DNA of 64,000 nucleotides from Pollenia angustigena. Lineage: Eukaryota; Arthropoda; Insecta; Diptera; Polleniidae. Below the pieces are notes generated by a model, which searched no databases, had not been told where the DNA came from, and saw nothing but the letters and a program-made list of their open reading frames with translations. This document shows positions 45,473 through 57,084 of the stretch, in pieces; within the stretch, counting starts at the first letter, position 1, and every line of letters begins with the position of its first letter. Position numbers and translations under genes: made by a program. The stretch is from the NCBI GenBank assembly GCA_930367215.1, contig OV884059.1, forward strand, positions 152,518,511 to 152,582,510, read 5' to 3'.

Positions 45473-46359
45473 TAGGGATTGCTGTTCGGTTTTAACCGAA
45501 ACCGAAACCGCGGTTTTAAATGCCTAAAGCCCGAAACCGAAAACCGACAAAAAAAACCTCGGTTTTAGCTTTTACTTTAACAATGTATTTATGCTTGAAG
45601 AAATTGCAAATTAAACATCATACTCGTACTTCATATACAAAAACTTTATACAAAACAGCCTTCAACATTGACAAGTTATTTCAAAATTCTTAAAATTAAA
45701 AATAAGTACTAAGAAGAACAAATGTTATCTTTATAACTCTTAAGTACACACCTTGTTTGTGAGGCATAAACTGCCACCTGGGCCACTTGAATTTTGTAAG
45801 GAGTTTCTTGTGGCTATAGAAAAAACTCACACAAACTAACCCCTGGGCATGGCTGGGACTACTTTTATATGTATGGAGTTTTATGGCTATAGCAAGAACA
45901 TTTTGTTGGGGAATAAAATAATTTTTCGAAAAAACAGAAAAGAAAGAATTCTTATGTTGTGAATGCTTTTTGAAACGTTTCATTTTGATTTTATTTACTG
46001 CAGTACATATATTATAGGGAAGGGCCTGACTAGGCCCAGGTGGATACAATATGCACAAAATTTTCATTTGGCCAATTGCGGAATTGAGGAATACATGAAG
46101 TTTCGTTCTAATATACTTAATGATTATATAAAAAAACAGGAAAAACTCAAAAATGCCTGGCCAGGCCAAGGTATAAACTTAAGGGCGAATAAAAGTACCT
46201 GGAATTGAAACAAATAACAAAATTGTATTACATGCAAAAAAATATATATGTTTATGTATGAATTTAACTTTGATATTTTCAAAACCGAAACCGACCGGTT
46301 TTAATCATTTTAAAACCGAAACCGCGGTTTCACATTTTTACGGTTTTTAGCAAACTCTA
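45473..46359. mobile_element. hAT-like element with CCGAAACC subterminal repeats, 887 bp
   Basis: Flanked by a perfect 8-bp duplication ATGCCATT (45,465-45,472 and 46,360-46,367). The ends TAGGGATTGCTGTTCGG and (inverted) TAGAGTTTGCTAAAAACCG match loosely. AAACCGAAACCG/CGGTTTT words cluster at both ends. The middle (about 45,738-46,186) has its own inverted ends (CTTAAGT.YACACCTTG) and may be a nested MITE. A 157-codon minus frame spans it but runs across both arms, so is likely chance. Confidence 0.7.
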
Positions 46360-46367
46360 ATGCCATT

Positions 46368-47690
46368 GGCTACACATTTTGAGTCTGAGACCGAAACTTT
46401 AATTAGCATCGAAAATTGATGGCAAGCTATTCACCTTATTTATGCAAATTGATTCTACATAATTTGAAAAGATGTTGGTAGTGAAAATTGGTGATGTTAC
46501 GAATATGTGTATTCGGGGAATATTGGCACAGATATTCGTATTCGCAATCGTATTTGCAAATATTAAAACTGATATTCGTAACGTCGCAAGAATAAATCCA
46601 TTTTTAACATTACTTAACATTGCACTTAACATTTTTTGTCTTCCATATTCCAATGCAGATAGAGTGGAAAAATTTTTGTTTTATTAACGGATATCATAAG
46701 AACCTTTAATAGTGTTTTTTTAAGATTAAAATGTACTTTTTTGTGTAAAAATATTATTATTACATAAAAATTTCTATAATTTTGATATAAAAGAAAAAAA
46801 TTTTTAATTTAGTGCTTCTTGTCTTGTTTTTGGTGCGTTTTGAAACATAAAAGTTGACAACGCTGGTTTTAAAATATGTTATTTTAGTTAAAAAAAAAAA
46901 AAAAGATTTTCTATTGTTTTCAACAAAAAACAATTTCACTTTCATTAACATAACGAAAGAGTTTTTAATATAAACGCATTTTTTAACAAAAACTCTGAAA
47001 GCATAGTCAGATTAGCTAGATTCTCTAAATGCCAGTAAATGTATAATTTTAGCTTTGAACTATTTAACAGCAGTCGCTGTTTGCTTTCCATCAACTTTTT
47101 GGAAAGAAGACTTTAATCTTGTCAGCCGCTTTTTGGAATAAATAGAATAAGATGCTAATTTGATTGACAGTTACAAAAAATGTCAGAGATGGTCAAAAAA
47201 AAGGTTTTTTTTAAATAAGACAACTTTGAACTGTTGCAAGCTTTGCGATTATTAACCCTTAAATACCTGAAATATAATATGTAGTTTACAAATTACTTGT
47301 CTTTTCGCATCAAAGCTCTGACTAGAATGATTTTTTCTTCCACACTATTCAAAATGTAGATTTATTAGATTCTAAGTCATTCAATTCAATTGGCACCGTT
47401 TATATTCATTTAAAATGTTTGCATCGTAACAGCGTGAAGGTTTTGTTCAATACTTATTTTTTCTGATGACAGTCTGTAGGCGATCTTAGTTATTTAAGTA
47501 TTTTGTGGCATAATCTTGGTTTTTTATCACCTCTAAACGCCGTTTAGGCTTTAAATCTAAAAGCGCGTTTGAAATATCATTCCACCGATTCTTCAGTTTA
47601 ACCAAGAGTTCCGATTTTAATTAATCCACATGTTCTCAAGCGGCAGTTTACATTATATTAATCTTATTCTCCTGCAACCAAGCTTATAAT
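46368..47690. other. AT-rich DNA with a small inverted repeat
   Basis: GTTACGAATAT at about 46,496 is inverted near 46,571 with ATTCGTATTCG words between. No gene. Confidence 0.35.
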
Positions 47691-47791
47691 GGGTGATTTT
47701 TAAGAGCTATAGGAAAGTTTAAAAAAAAACACAAAAAATTCAGAAACATTCATGAAATCTTTATTTGAATCGATAGTGCGGTCCATATAAT

Positions 47792-48494
47792 TTAATGTTT
47801 GAAAATTAGTTCATGCAAATGTTGACCGTGACTGCGCCTCAAATAATCCATCCGCTTAGTCCAATTTTGGCATACTCCTTCCAACATTTCGGCCGGTATC
47901 TCATGAATAAATGCTTCAATGTTGTCTTCCAATACGTCAATTGAAGCGGGCATGTGTTTATAGACATGAGCTTTAACATAACCCCACAAAAATAGTCTAA
48001 AGGCGATAAATCGCACGATCTAGGCGGCCAATTGACCGGTCCCGAACTTGAAATAAAATGTTTACCGAACTCGCCTCTCAATAAGTCCATTGTTAAGCGT
48101 GCTGTGTCGCATGTGTCACCGTCTTGTTAAAACCACATGTCATGCAAGTCAAGCTTTTGCATTTTGAGGAAAAAAAGTTGATATCATCTCACGGTAGCGC
48201 TCACCATTCACAGTTACGTTACGATTCGCATCATCTTTGAAGAAGTACGGTCCAATGATGCCACCAGCCCATAAACCGCAGCAAACTGTGACTTTTTCTG
48301 GAAGCATTGGTAGCTCTTGCAATGCTTCTGGCTGATCTTCACTACAAAATCGACAATTCTGCTTATTAACGTACCGAATAGCCGCTTTAGTGGGTCGATT
48401 AAACTGACCATAAAATGGAAGAAGCGCGCGATGAACTTTCTTAACAATAAAATTCAATAATTTTCAAGCGTTGTTCGTTTGTAAGACAATTCAT
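47792..48494 (-). pseudogene. Tc1/mariner transposase, internally deleted, copy 1
   Basis: Starts MNCLTNEQRLKIIEFY (HTH region), continues VKKVHRALLPFYGQFNRPTK, then jumps directly to YVNKQNCRFC. The intervening HTH2/linker and the segment carrying the first catalytic Asp (usual FSDEAHFWLNG) are missing. The second Asp lies in WF.QDG..CH, here followed by a stop-type change, and the third lies in DLSPLDYF. A one-base loss after DYF shifts the frame before GYVKAHVY and the C-terminal IFKH. In the family a DNA-binding half precedes a DDD/E catalytic core; with the first Asp gone the protein cannot cut DNA. The same deletion in the second copy shows it happened before the copies separated. Confidence 0.85.
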
Positions 48495-48514
48495 GGTTAA
48501 ATTATAGACCAAAC

Positions 48515-48917
48515 CAAGGCGAATTCATAAAGGTGACCGCATCATGAGATAGCATTATGCTAGCTATCCCTTTCGTTTAAAAAATACTATGTATTTTGTT
48601 TTTGGAAAAAATTAGATTGAATGTCAAAATTATTGGTTGAAAATATGAAAGGAATTTGTTTGTTTATGAAATACTTATACAAAATTGCTTTAAAAGGTAA
48701 ATCTTTTTCCTGTATTGCAAATTTATTGTGGCTCCACGTATTCCTTACGCCTTTTAAAATCCTCTTGTTAATATTTTTGCTCACTTTTTTTTGTTTTATT
48801 ACATTTAAATAAATTTTTTTTTCTTGATTTAGATTTTAATTTTAAATTTAGTATACACACAAGGAAATAAACAATAAACAGATGACTCGAAAATATCACC
48901 TTTATGAATTCGCCTTG
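48515..48917. mobile_element. 403-bp MITE, CAAGGCGAATTCA family, inside mariner copy 1
   Basis: Inverted ends CAAGGCGAATTCATAAAGGT with a perfect 8-bp duplication GACCAAAC (48,507-48,514 and 48,918-48,925). The first 11 bases equal those of the MITEs at 20,548 and 20,772. Confidence 0.88.
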
Positions 48918-49304
48918 GACCAAACTGAAGATGTTTGACAGTGAAACAAAACACGAAACGTGCGTCAGCTGTTCAAACCAGTGTTGCCAAAAAGATAATA
49001 GCTAAAAAGTCACCCGATATTATACTGGCCGTATGTTTGGGATAGTTATCTAGAATGTCCACGAAAGCAACATTTCCCATGCGTCATGCTTAGAATGTAT
49101 CTGCACATTGCGGCCGTCATTGTGTTTAAATCATGATGTATTGGACCAATTCCGCACTCTAAAAAATCATCCCGACCCCATATTATTTACCCAAGATTTT
49201 GAAATTCCGGATTTTAAATTTTGTTTTAGTTTTAACTTTTTTGGGGATAAATATTCATTTAAAATTTAAATATTACATTAAACAAAAAGTTTTAAAACAA
49301 AATG

Positions 49305-49520
49305 AAAACAAGTAAGAAAGTATAGTCGGTCAAGTCCGACCATATGATACTAGCACAGTATTAAAAAACACATCATGCTTATATGTCCATATAATTATGG
49401 ATTTATCTATGCTTATAAACTTTATTAAAATCGGATTGAAAGTTTGCGAGAGGCAGAAACATCGTTAGTTCGACTCAGAAAGTGATTCTGCGTCAATCGG
49501 TATACTTTAAGGTGGGTCTA
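49305..49520 (-). repeat. DINE-like repeat, family A, internally deleted
   Basis: AACAAGTAAGAAAGTATAGT...GGTCAAGTCCGACC to ...GGTATACTTTAAGGTGGG. Confidence 0.55.
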
Positions 49521-50221
49521 GGGCTGCGATCGGCAAAATCAGGGCGCCGCGTTTTCTCTTTTCTCTATTATACTCTTTTATTACGTACGTGTGCACGTGT
49601 GCATATTAAAGAGAATTTTACAACATTAACAACAACATATGTAAAATTCATATATTGTGCAAACAAATTACCCCCTAAAACACAACTTATCGCTACCAAA
49701 TTTTTTTGTATTTTTTTTACATAAAACTGAACCGATTTGAGGGGCGAGAATATAAGAAATCAAAAAAAAAGTCAATAATGGCTCCCTAATGTAGGTATGT
49801 ATATATTTTTTTAAATTCAATTCATTTAAGCGAGCCAAAATAATTTCAAAAAGAAAAATTTGATAGCCATTTTACTTTCCAATATGGCAACTCTTTTACT
49901 TTATTCTTTGGCTTGTGTCCTTACTAAACCTGAAATAACAAGCAGAGCATGTCAAACTAATTTCAGAATAACAAACAGTAAACGCCAAAATATGAAGAAT
50001 AAACTCTTTCACGATGCCAGGCCACCGACTTCAATATGTCAAAATAAAAAACACTCGTTCATATGAACATTTTTATTTTGGCAACTATGTACAAAGCAAC
50101 ACGGCTGCATTTTGTTGTATATATTGCTTTTGTCGTTATAATCAAATTAGACTAATTTCTATTTTCGTCAATTACAAAACAGAAAAAAATGCATAAAGTA
50201 TTAAACACATTCACCATTACT
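49521..50221. other. AT-rich DNA with a weak repeat
   Basis: About 49,875-49,960 (AATATGGCAACTC...TTGTGTCCTTACTAAA) resembles 54,565-54,640. No gene. Confidence 0.3.
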
Positions 50222-50627
50222 GTAGTTTGCAGTGTGACCAGATTTTTTAAAAATATAAAGCTAAATCATGTTTGAAATAGAGCTAAAAAAAAGCTAAAGA
50301 AGGAAATTTAAAGCCAAAAAATAAAGCTAAATTTTTTTTTATAGCTTCTTGTAGTAACTTTTAATTATTTCGATAAATTGTAAATTTATCAAACTTTAGA
50401 TTTATTTTTAACAATTTCTATGGATTTGCTTAGCTTTATTTGTATGAAGATATTTGTATAATGTAATTAAGAAACTGTGTAATGATCTTTGATCCAGCTA
50501 AACGGTTTGCAAAAATAAAAAATTTTTTTATTAAAACAAGGGACGCCAAATATTTAATAGGTATGAACATAACTTAACTAGTAAAATTTTTACTAGCAGA
50601 AATTTTTAAAAAAATAGTTGACGGACG

Positions 50628-51175
50628 TCGTTGTCGTGATAGAAGTCGTAGCCGTTTGAAATTCGAAATCACGACAACGACAATGTAAAACACATAAGCA
50701 AAAAGTTCGCCGTACATATCGAGCCTTTGGTGCAAGATCGTAGTAACTCAAAATTTGAATTTTTTGAGCTGGGTATGGAGAAATGATCTTTGGGAAAATA
50801 TCTATCTGAAGAAAAAAAGATTATGGTTCTATCTCTAACTGTTCAGATTTTACAGCTAAAAATGTTTTTATTGCCTCTAGCTATTTTAAACCATATTTAT
50901 ATTAATATAAAAAAAATAAAAAATATATTTATTATTAATAATTTTTCACCTTTTTTTAATTACAAAACATTCCTCTTTATTAAAAAACTTGTAAAAAAAT
51001 AACTTAAGTAAACGGAACTACTATTAAAACGATGACTGAAAACTTCAAATGCATTTTTCTCAGTTCACGATTTTTTGAATTACTACGGTATTGCACCAAA
51101 GGCTCGATATATCGTTTGCGTCAATCATATTACCAACTTTTAAAAACGACTATATTTCGACCACGACAACAACAC
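50628..51175. repeat. Fold-back repeat within the 3.4-kb element
   Basis: CGTTGTCGTGATAGAAGTCG at the left and CATATCGAGCCTTTGGTGCA (50,716) are inverted at about 51,150-51,175 and 51,085-51,113; the arms are over 120 bases with indels. Confidence 0.55.
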
Positions 51176-51516
51176 TCATAAAAAGGCCAAACAAGATATT
51201 TTTCCCTGATACCTAAGCCAAAAACTAATTTTTTTTTCATGATGAAAAAAATAAACGATTTAATTCTTAGTTCTTTTAATGGTTTGAGTCAAAAAAAAAG
51301 AACGTAGAACGTTTTGCTAATGTAATTATAACGCCCATAATTCGATTTACTTTTGATCTTGATGCCTGCTTATAGATGAAATAAGTATGTGGCAAATATG
51401 CTTTCATCGCTAAATGGACTATCACGTAAATCCTTTATATTAAATTTACTTATAACGGCAGAAAAAACAGATAAATTGTAATTCAGTAGACGCTCGGTTA
51501 TATGTATACCCTGTTA

Positions 51517-51893
51517 GTCCCAATTTCCACAATGCAAGTCTTATTGATAAACTTATCACATTTTCTTCTTTGAATCAGCTTCGGCGTTTTCACGAGTCAA
51601 GTCTTATTATTTATCTGTTATTCCATTTGTATGAATGTATATGTGCGTTTTAACATTTCGCACATACAACACACACACAAAATCACACACGCTACGAAAT
51701 TAACTTATTTATTGCACAACGAAATTAAATATGAAAGATAATTGTAAAAATAGACCTGCTGAAAATTACGAATGAGAAAACCAAACGCATATGACGATTA
51801 CAGCAAGCTGAGTACTCGTTTATTTTCCCCTCGTCACTCTCGCCTACAAAGTAACAAGCTGATCAATAAGACTTGCATTGTGGAAATTGGGAC
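51517..51893. mobile_element. 377-bp PIF/Harbinger-type MITE with TTA target duplication
   Basis: GTCCCAATTTCCACAATGCA at the left is perfectly inverted at the right, and the arms continue through AGTCTTATTGAT. TTA flanks at 51,514-51,516 and 51,894-51,896. Confidence 0.8.
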
Positions 51894-52008
51894 TTATATG
51901 AACATCCAGAATAGTGAACAACAAAATTTTTACACATGAGGCTCTAAAGAGTGAACACAACGTATCTCTATTATGTGAACAACTTGCACCTTGTAACTAT
52001 TTGTTGTA

Positions 52009-52451
52009 AAGGGTGTTTTTTAGAGTATCACAACTTTGAGTTGGCATCACTGCTTTATTTGAGCACACATTTAACAGCTGATAGTTGCTTTTTGTTTAGT
52101 TTGCTTTGAAATTATGGCTTATAATGCATCGAGCAACGAGCAAATTGTTGAATTTTTTATTCAAGATTATTCGGCGAATGGGCTCAAGCACAAATTGGTA
52201 TAGATTTTGAATTTCTACTCAAAATTTTATTTTCGATGAAGCTCATTTCTGGTTGAATGGGTACGTAAATAAGCAGAATTGTCGCATTTGGAGTGGTCAG
52301 AATGCGACAACAGCCGTGGCGGCCACATGGCAGAAATTATATTTAAATTATACAATTTTCTTTCCAATAAAGCCCGTTTCATTGATATTAAAAATATATT
52401 TCCTTGTTTTATTATGATTTAAACTTGTGTCACTCTATAAAAAACAACCTT
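52009..52451 (+). mobile_element. Internally deleted Tc1/mariner element (443 bp)
   Basis: Ends AAGGGTGTTTTTTAGAG and (inverted) AAGGTTGTTTTTTATAGAG lie between TA dinucleotides (52,007-52,008, 52,452-52,453). Inside, from 52,113, the frame reads MAYNASSNEQIVEFFI. After a deletion it reads FDEAHFWLNGYVNKQNCRIW, which contains the first catalytic Asp of the mariner core. A second deletion joins this to a C-terminal RGGHMAEIIFKL. Related to, but distinct from, the 47,691 family. Confidence 0.7.
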
Positions 52452-52452
52452 T

Positions 52453-52751
52453 ATTATAAATCTCTTCTTCCCCGAAATAAGCTAGTAAATGTGTATGTAC
52501 GAATGCAAAGGAACATTAATAAGATGGTTGGTGTTTGTAAAGTTATTGCTTGGAGTGAAAATAATGTATCTGATAATGATATTTGGCACTGCGAAAATGA
52601 AGGGAGAAGGCATTACAGAAATCCCTTAAAGCAAAAAAATATCTACAATAAAAACTTGTCTGAATTAATTCATATAACCGAGCGGCTACTGTATATCGCT
52701 AAAGTGGCTAAAAACTCTTGTGACTATAAACGAAAAGTACTGTATGCTTAA
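52453..52751 (+). other. Unassigned 115-codon open frame
   Basis: A plus-strand frame overlapping the mariner end (from 52,404) continues to 52,751 with a mixed composition (e.g. VRMQRNINKMVGVCKVIAWS). I do not recognise it and it may be chance. It lies inside the 3.4-kb element, so could be a transposon protein fragment. Confidence 0.2.
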
Positions 52752-53655
52752 ACCTTATTTTTAAATTCTCATGCAATAGGCATAGGCATAAAACTTACTC
52801 TAAGTTTTGCTTTTGTTCAATAATTGATTTGTGGTCTTGCTATTGGAATATGGAATAAAAATATGTATGTATATTTTTTGTTCTTATAAATCACATAAAT
52901 TTACTGTTTAAGTTGCGTTCACAATCGAAAAAACATTTTCACTTGGTGTTCATAATAGAGCAACAATTTCTTTTGTAACTACACACATTTTGCATCAAGA
53001 AACCGTTTGCAAATTTTACCCACAACAATATTACGCATTTATTTTTATTTTTTTTAAACATTTTGTTAAAATTTTCATTCAAAACTAAATAAAATTATTT
53101 TAAACGTCAGAAACAATTTCATACAAATTGTTGCTGAAGTTCTAGTTGACTCAACTTAAGTTACATTTTTAAAAAAAAATTAAGTTACATTTTTGTTCTA
53201 AAAATGAAAGGAAAATATATGAAATACTTTGGGAAGAAAAAAGATAGAAGAAAAAACGAAATTGTTTTTTTGATTGTGAACGTAGCTTTATTCAAGAAAT
53301 TTTTCGAAGTGTAACTTTTAACAAAAATTATTGATTTTTTTAGAAAAAAGCGTAACTTTTGTATTCTTCCCCTCGCAGCACTGTTATGTATGTAAATCAA
53401 ATCTGCAACAGCGATTTCTTATGCTCTGCCAGACTATAATGCTCTTAACTAAATCACACATAAGTTTATTTGGCTAAACTGTTTTATTTATTTTAAAATA
53501 TAAATAACCACGAAATTGAAATTAAAAAAAGGCTAAATGCATCGTTGAAAAAAGCTGAAAAAAAGCCTAAAGCTAAATGAAATATCTCAAGCTAAAAAGG
53601 AAAACAAAGCTAAATTTAGCTCGAAAAAAGCTAATATGGTCACACTGCTAGTTTG

Positions 53656-54790
53656 TGAAAAAATGTTAAATGTTCACATATGTATTTACAGTTATTCGGC
53701 TAGTCGCAGTAATTCAACATTTCAATTCTCACCACACTATGATCAATCATAGACAAACACCATCGTGAGAACAACAATATAATTGTGACCGATATTTTAA
53801 TCAACACTAACAACCAATAAGTGTGGTGTAGCTGCCTTAAATAAATATGCTTTTGTTTTCACAATCAAAGAGTTTTTATATATATTTTTTTTTTTAATTC
53901 ATTTAATTGAATTAAGCGAATGTACTTATTAACAAGATAGGCTTAAAACACAGCTTATTGTTTTTGCCTTGCCTTTAAATGTTGTATTGATAATTTTGGC
54001 TAGATATTCATTTTATTATATATTAAAATGTATATTAAGGGTGTGTGTGAAACGCTAGCAAAGTTTTATGGTAAAATTAAAATTTTCAAGATTTTCTACT
54101 GAAATTAAAATTTTATCCACCTCAACAGTGTCAAAATTTACTTCCATGAGTACTTTGCTACCGTTTAACACACAACCTAAATTTAATTTGAAATTTTGTT
54201 TTTCTCGCACCAATTTGAAATATGGCTTATTATGAACATTTTTCTTACATTCCTCCAATAATTATTAAAATGACAGATAATTCTCGCAAAGTAAAAATAC
54301 AGAAACACTTGTGTGAGGAAAACAATTTTTGCTTTATTTTACACATTTTTTTATGCAATTCACTTGTATATTTCGAATAACTTTGCGATGCGGGAAGTAC
54401 AGAAATGTGCTATACAGATTGTTGAATTATGTTTTATTTAGGTGTTTTATGAACAACATAATTTTGTACTTAAAACGATTTTTAAATATATACAAATGTA
54501 ATCTAAAACCATACCTAAAATCGGCCGTAAAACTTGTTAGTCATTTTGAAAGTACAAAGGTTTTAATATGGCAGCTCGTTTTATTTTATTACTTTTATTT
54601 GGTTTGTGTCCTTGCTAAATGTAAGAATACACGGCATGTTTGTTACATCTGGCTTGACAAATTTCCCATTACAAAATACAGAAAACATACATTTCGTGTG
54701 TTACCGTTATGCTGTTATAACAAACAGAGTACTCCAAACTTTAATCCTAACTTTTAACGGCCAATTTTATAAGGTTAAGTTATAATTACT
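53656..54790. other. AT-rich DNA, a 142-codon frame not supported
   Basis: The longest plus frame (54,329-54,757) is Leu/Phe/Tyr-rich from AT-rich codons and partly overlaps a weak repeat shared with 49,875-49,960. No gene is claimed. Confidence 0.3.
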
Positions 54791-54819
54791 ACTAGATGAC
54801 CCGTGCGAATATTTCGCAC

Positions 54820-56495
54820 CAGTGTTGAAAAATTCAGTACTTTGGTACTTTTTTCAGTACTTTTTCATATTGAAAATACCGCAGTACCCCCGCATTGTTT
54901 TTAGTACTTTTTTATCCATTGAGGTTTCTAACTCTTTACTTTTGGTTTTGGTCATCATGTGTTTGTTGGAAAATTTATGTTGTTGGAACTTAAAAATAAC
55001 TTACTACGTTAACATTGAAATGCAAAGCGTGGACGCCAGGATTCAGTGGCAAGAAAATTTATAAGAAGGGGTGTGTTGGATAATTTAAATGAAAACCATA
55101 TTTATAGAAACATGCAATGTTAAGGAAATGGTTCATAAAGTAAAAGAAACTGCGAAATCATTTTATTCGACAATTTGCAAAACATTAAGAACTAAATTTT
55201 GATTTGAAAATAAAACCTTAAAAGTGATAATCAGCTTCACTCCAGAAAATATTTTTTCCGGAAAAACCAATAGCATAATACTGTTGTTATTAATGTTATT
55301 TACAAGCGATAAAGAAAACTATAATAATATCAATTCTCAATTCCGTGTTCTAGCGGATTTTCCAGAAATAAAGCATTTCAGAATTGAATATACATATTTT
55401 GATTTTTTGGAAAAATATAGCCAATATTAAGAACGAAACTAATGCTGACATTTCACACATTGCTTTTGGTATTTTCTCGATACCACATTTCAGAGCATCA
55501 ATTGAACGCACATTTTCAAATGCAAAATTATGTTAAAAGCAAATGAAAAATCGTTAAGACGTAGCAACTGTTTCAAGTTTGATAAAAACTAAAGATCTAT
55601 TAAAATCAACTGCTAGTTGATGTTTATCTTATAACACTGAATTAAAAGGTTTTTTTTTAAACATTAATGTTTTTAACGTTTTTTAGAACTTAGTTCTAAG
55701 TATGTAAAATATGTTAAAGTCTGAATAATGTAACTTTGCAAAATTTTAAATATAAATACCAAAATAAAAAATAAAAAATCTTTTAAAATAAATATAAATA
55801 CCAGTTTAAATTTATGTTGACAAAAATAAAATTTTTAATTTATTTACTTATTCATAAATATATGAACTATTTCAAATATTCAAGTGTTGACTTTTCTTTG
55901 GTGTCATATATGAATTTTTAAAGTATTTGTCCAAACTGTCATAGATGACCAATGCTGATTTTGTCTTGTAGGCGTCCATTGAATGTGAATCCTAACAGAC
56001 AATATCATCAACTTTCATAAGTGAATTTTTTCAGGTAGAGTGACAAGGAAAACAAAGCATAAACTCAAGTAATGAATGGAACAGAACAAACAGAAAAAAG
56101 AAACGGTCCGTTATTTTCTGATTTATTCATTATGCCGTTGTCATGCATAACTCCCTAAATATCAACTTGGTACTGACTCAGGTGCGATTATTCATCGATG
56201 AAAATGACAATGTCGCTCATAAACGCCACCGGGATATGACGAATAACACATACAATAATATTGTAGATGGATGGGTGCTTGACGCTTATGTATAAGAGAA
56301 ATATTATTTACATGTGCACGTCAAATATCAATACTGTTTGCTATTAAATACTTAGATAAATGAATTCCAATAAAACATTTTTTGTTCCTTTTATTTTCAA
56401 AAAATATTGTTTTAACAAAAAGTACCATTGGGTGGGAAAAATACTCTTTTAGTTGAAGTTCAGTACCATAACGAAATTTGAATTTTGCAACACTG
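54820..56495 (+). mobile_element. hAT element with transposase remnant, 1676 bp
   Basis: Ends CAGTGTTGAAAAATTC and (inverted) CAGTGTTGCAAAATTC, one mismatch in 16. Perfect 8-bp duplication TTTCGCAC at 54,812-54,819 and 56,496-56,503. AGTACTTT words cluster near the left end. Internal deletion has removed most of the transposase. Confidence 0.88.
55120..55620 (+). pseudogene. hAT transposase, C-terminal dimerisation region remnant
   Basis: One frame at 55,430-55,530 reads NETNADISHIAFGIFSIPHF then RASIERTFSNAK, the hallmark hAT C-terminal block (usual S.ASSAASERTFS.A). It is followed after a stop by KQMKNR and, in the same element, VATVSSLIKTKDLLKSTAS before a stop at 55,618-55,620. Upstream (from about 55,224) FTPENIFSGKTNSIILLL may belong to the same protein. 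In-frame stops and a frame shift make it non-functional. The catalytic Asp/Glu regions are not visible. Confidence 0.65.
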
Positions 56496-57084
56496 TTTCG
56501 CACCGTAAGTTGGTTTTTTTGTAACATAAAATGAGAATAATTAATAGAAATTTTAGTAACTTCAATACATTTTAAAATATAATTTTTATCAATGAAAATA
56601 TTAATTTTTCAATTTCTAATTATTTTTCGACATTAGTGTTAGAAATAAGCTTTGAAATGAGATATCATTCATTAAATTTGATGCGGTGGTATGGGAGATA
56701 TTTGCAACCGACAAAAAAAAGTGCTTTAGAAATAATATAATTACTATTATTAATAACTGTAAGCTAACAACATGGTTTATTATAAATGAACTTGGTGCAG
56801 TGGGCCTTAAATGATACAACATGGAAATCTTAAATAACACTCGCCTACAAAGTTGGAAAAAAAGTGACTGCAGAAACGAAGCATGTGTTTTAAGTAATCT
56901 GGGTGTTTATTGTTAATTTTTTATCGCATGATGGCAATTATCACAGTTATTTATTTGACAGAAGACCACATTCTTTCTAAATCTTCATAAAAGTACCGTT
57001 TAAGCATGTCAGGGGGATCATGGGTTACTGATTCAAGCTATTTTTGGTTTGTGTGTTGTGAATATTTGGTTCGAAAAAAGGATA

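Larger units (their letters stand above)
47691..49015 (-). mobile_element. Deleted Tc1/mariner element, copy 1, carrying a MITE
   Basis: The ends GGGTGATTTTTAAGAGCTAT (47,691) and (inverted) GGGTGACTTTTTAGCTATTA (49,015) delimit a 1325-bp element. Its transposase runs on the minus strand (47,792-48,494), and a 403-bp MITE sits in the 5' untranslated part (48,515-48,917). The same arrangement is found at 61,651. Confidence 0.8.
50230..53647. mobile_element. 3.4-kb TIR element with AGCTAAA subterminal words
   Basis: CAGTGTGACCA at both ends (inverted) with flanks GTAGTTTG / CTAGTTTG, an 8-bp duplication with one change, which suggests hAT or P type. AAAGCTAAA-like words are packed into the first 120 and last 190 bases, oddly in the same orientation at both ends. 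It carries a fold-back (about 50,628-51,175), a Harbinger-type MITE (51,517) and a mariner MITE (52,009). No transposase is recognised. Confidence 0.6.
54792..56738 (-). mobile_element. Helitron 3' end split by a hAT insertion
   Basis: The minus-strand 3' terminus (CTAG at 54,792-54,795 with the GTGCGAATATTTCGCAC hairpin) and 56,504-56,738 are the two parts of the family seen at 19,510-19,701. The hAT element at 54,820 separates them within the hairpin itself. Confidence 0.7.

Noticed and set aside
45696..46169. 157-codon minus-strand open frame
   Set aside because: It runs across both arms of a probable nested MITE inside a hAT-like element and shows no domain pattern.
48621..48812. 63-codon open frame present identically in two places (also 61,854-62,045)
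   Set aside because: It lies inside the non-coding 403-bp MITE; the identity reflects the recent age of the mariner+MITE copies, not protein conservation.
54329..54757. 142-codon plus-strand open frame
   Set aside because: Leu/Phe/Tyr/Cys-rich from AT-rich DNA and partly overlapping a low-copy repeat; no recognisable motif.
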